DNA of 5,572 nucleotides from JACPSX01 sp035288405 [NCBI: bacterium] (lineage in GTDB: Bacteria; JACPSX01): positions 1-5,572 of the forward strand of contig DATEAK010000171.1 of NCBI GenBank assembly GCA_035288405.1, read 5' to 3'. Shown here one piece after another: positions 5,383 through 5,572 of the stretch. Both the position numbers and the translations under genes were made by a program. Under the pieces are notes generated by a model. It saw nothing but the letters and a program-made list of their open reading frames with translations. It made no database searches and was not told the origin of the DNA. How positions within the stretch are numbered: position 1 is the first letter of the stretch; every line of letters begins with the position of its first letter.

Positions 5383-5572
5383 TCCTACCGAAACGACGCC
5401 ACTGGGCTGGACCTCTTCAATGGACCAGTCGGCGCAGGCATCGAGAGTCAAATAATCCCGGTACACATCCGCAGAGCCCGCTTCTCGAAAATGATAGTAA
5501 CCGGCGCAGGCAATCATGGCCCCGTTGTCCGTGCAGAGAGCAGGACTGGGGATGAGGAACCGCACACCTTTT
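5380..5572 (-). CDS. tsaD: tRNA N6-adenosine threonylcarbamoyltransferase TsaD, C-terminal fragment
   Basis: TsaD transfers the threonylcarbamoyl group from TC-AMP to A37 of tRNAs that read ANN codons, giving t6A, in complex with TsaB and TsaE. Only the last 63 or so residues are in the window; the gene enters from the right edge. The signature is the family's C-terminal motif PSPALCTDNGAMIACAGYY: the Thr-Asp-Asn that follows Cys lies at the nucleotide and metal site, and GAMIA-AG matches the E. coli form. The frame is open to the window end, so the GTG at 5565 is an internal valine. The N-terminal metal-binding His motif is not visible. The 28 or so residues after AGYYHF form a tail ending just before dusB, which follows with 8 bp between them. 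Confidence 0.95.
   Translation of the reverse strand, partial: KGVRFLIPSPALCTDNGAMIACAGYYHFREAGSADVYRDYLTLDACADWSIEEVQPSGVVSVG

Noticed and set aside
4850-5555. Two open frames of about 200 to 230 codons on the + strand, opposite dusB and tsaD.
   Set aside because: They lie antisense to conserved dusB and tsaD sequence, lack recognisable domains and have no supporting ribosome site.
1-5572. A new defence, mobile or biosynthetic system in the window.
   Set aside because: Every substantial open frame that is supported belongs to a known family, and no repeats of the CRISPR type, integrase, transposase, toxin-antitoxin pair or unexplained gene is present.

Overview
This 5.6 kb window is a gene-dense stretch of a bacterial chromosome, moderately GC-rich and with classical Shine-Dalgarno sites. 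The content is mostly housekeeping: translation rescue, rRNA methylation and tRNA modification genes. A one-piece tmRNA encoding the tag ANDYQVALAA, a 154-residue SmpB, a bacterial-type TsaD tail, and a soluble PAS plus class III cyclase suggest a Gram-negative-like lineage such as Desulfobacterota, Nitrospirota or Acidobacteriota. That placement is a guess from general flavour; the window has no 16S or other strong marker.

Layout from left to right: (1) the 3' part of an aldo/keto reductase gene on the + strand (1-804), its first 50 or so codons outside the window; (2) a complete tmRNA gene, ssrA, on the minus strand (905-1263); (3) smpB on the minus strand (1364-1828), encoding the protein partner of tmRNA; (4) rlmN on the minus strand (1956-3023), encoding the radical-SAM methyltransferase for 23S rRNA and tRNA; (5) a 336-bp divergent intergenic region with short repeats; (6) a PAS-domain class III adenylate cyclase on the + strand (3360-4454); (7) dusB, a tRNA dihydrouridine synthase, on the minus strand (4349-5371), whose 3' end overlaps the cyclase gene by 106 bp in convergent orientation; (8) the last 63 or so codons of tsaD on the minus strand (5380-5572), directly upstream of dusB and probably translationally coupled to it.

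The minus-strand genes share a theme. TsaD (t6A37) and DusB (dihydrouridine) modify tRNA, RlmN methylates A2503 of 23S rRNA and A37 of some tRNAs, and SmpB with tmRNA rescues stalled ribosomes. The + strand cyclase sits between the tsaD-dusB pair and the rlmN-smpB-ssrA group and has no obvious functional link to either. I found no mobile element, CRISPR array, phage gene or evident new system. The most interesting points are the cyclase/dusB overlap, a short repeated intergenic motif, and the ssrA-smpB linkage with its readable tag.
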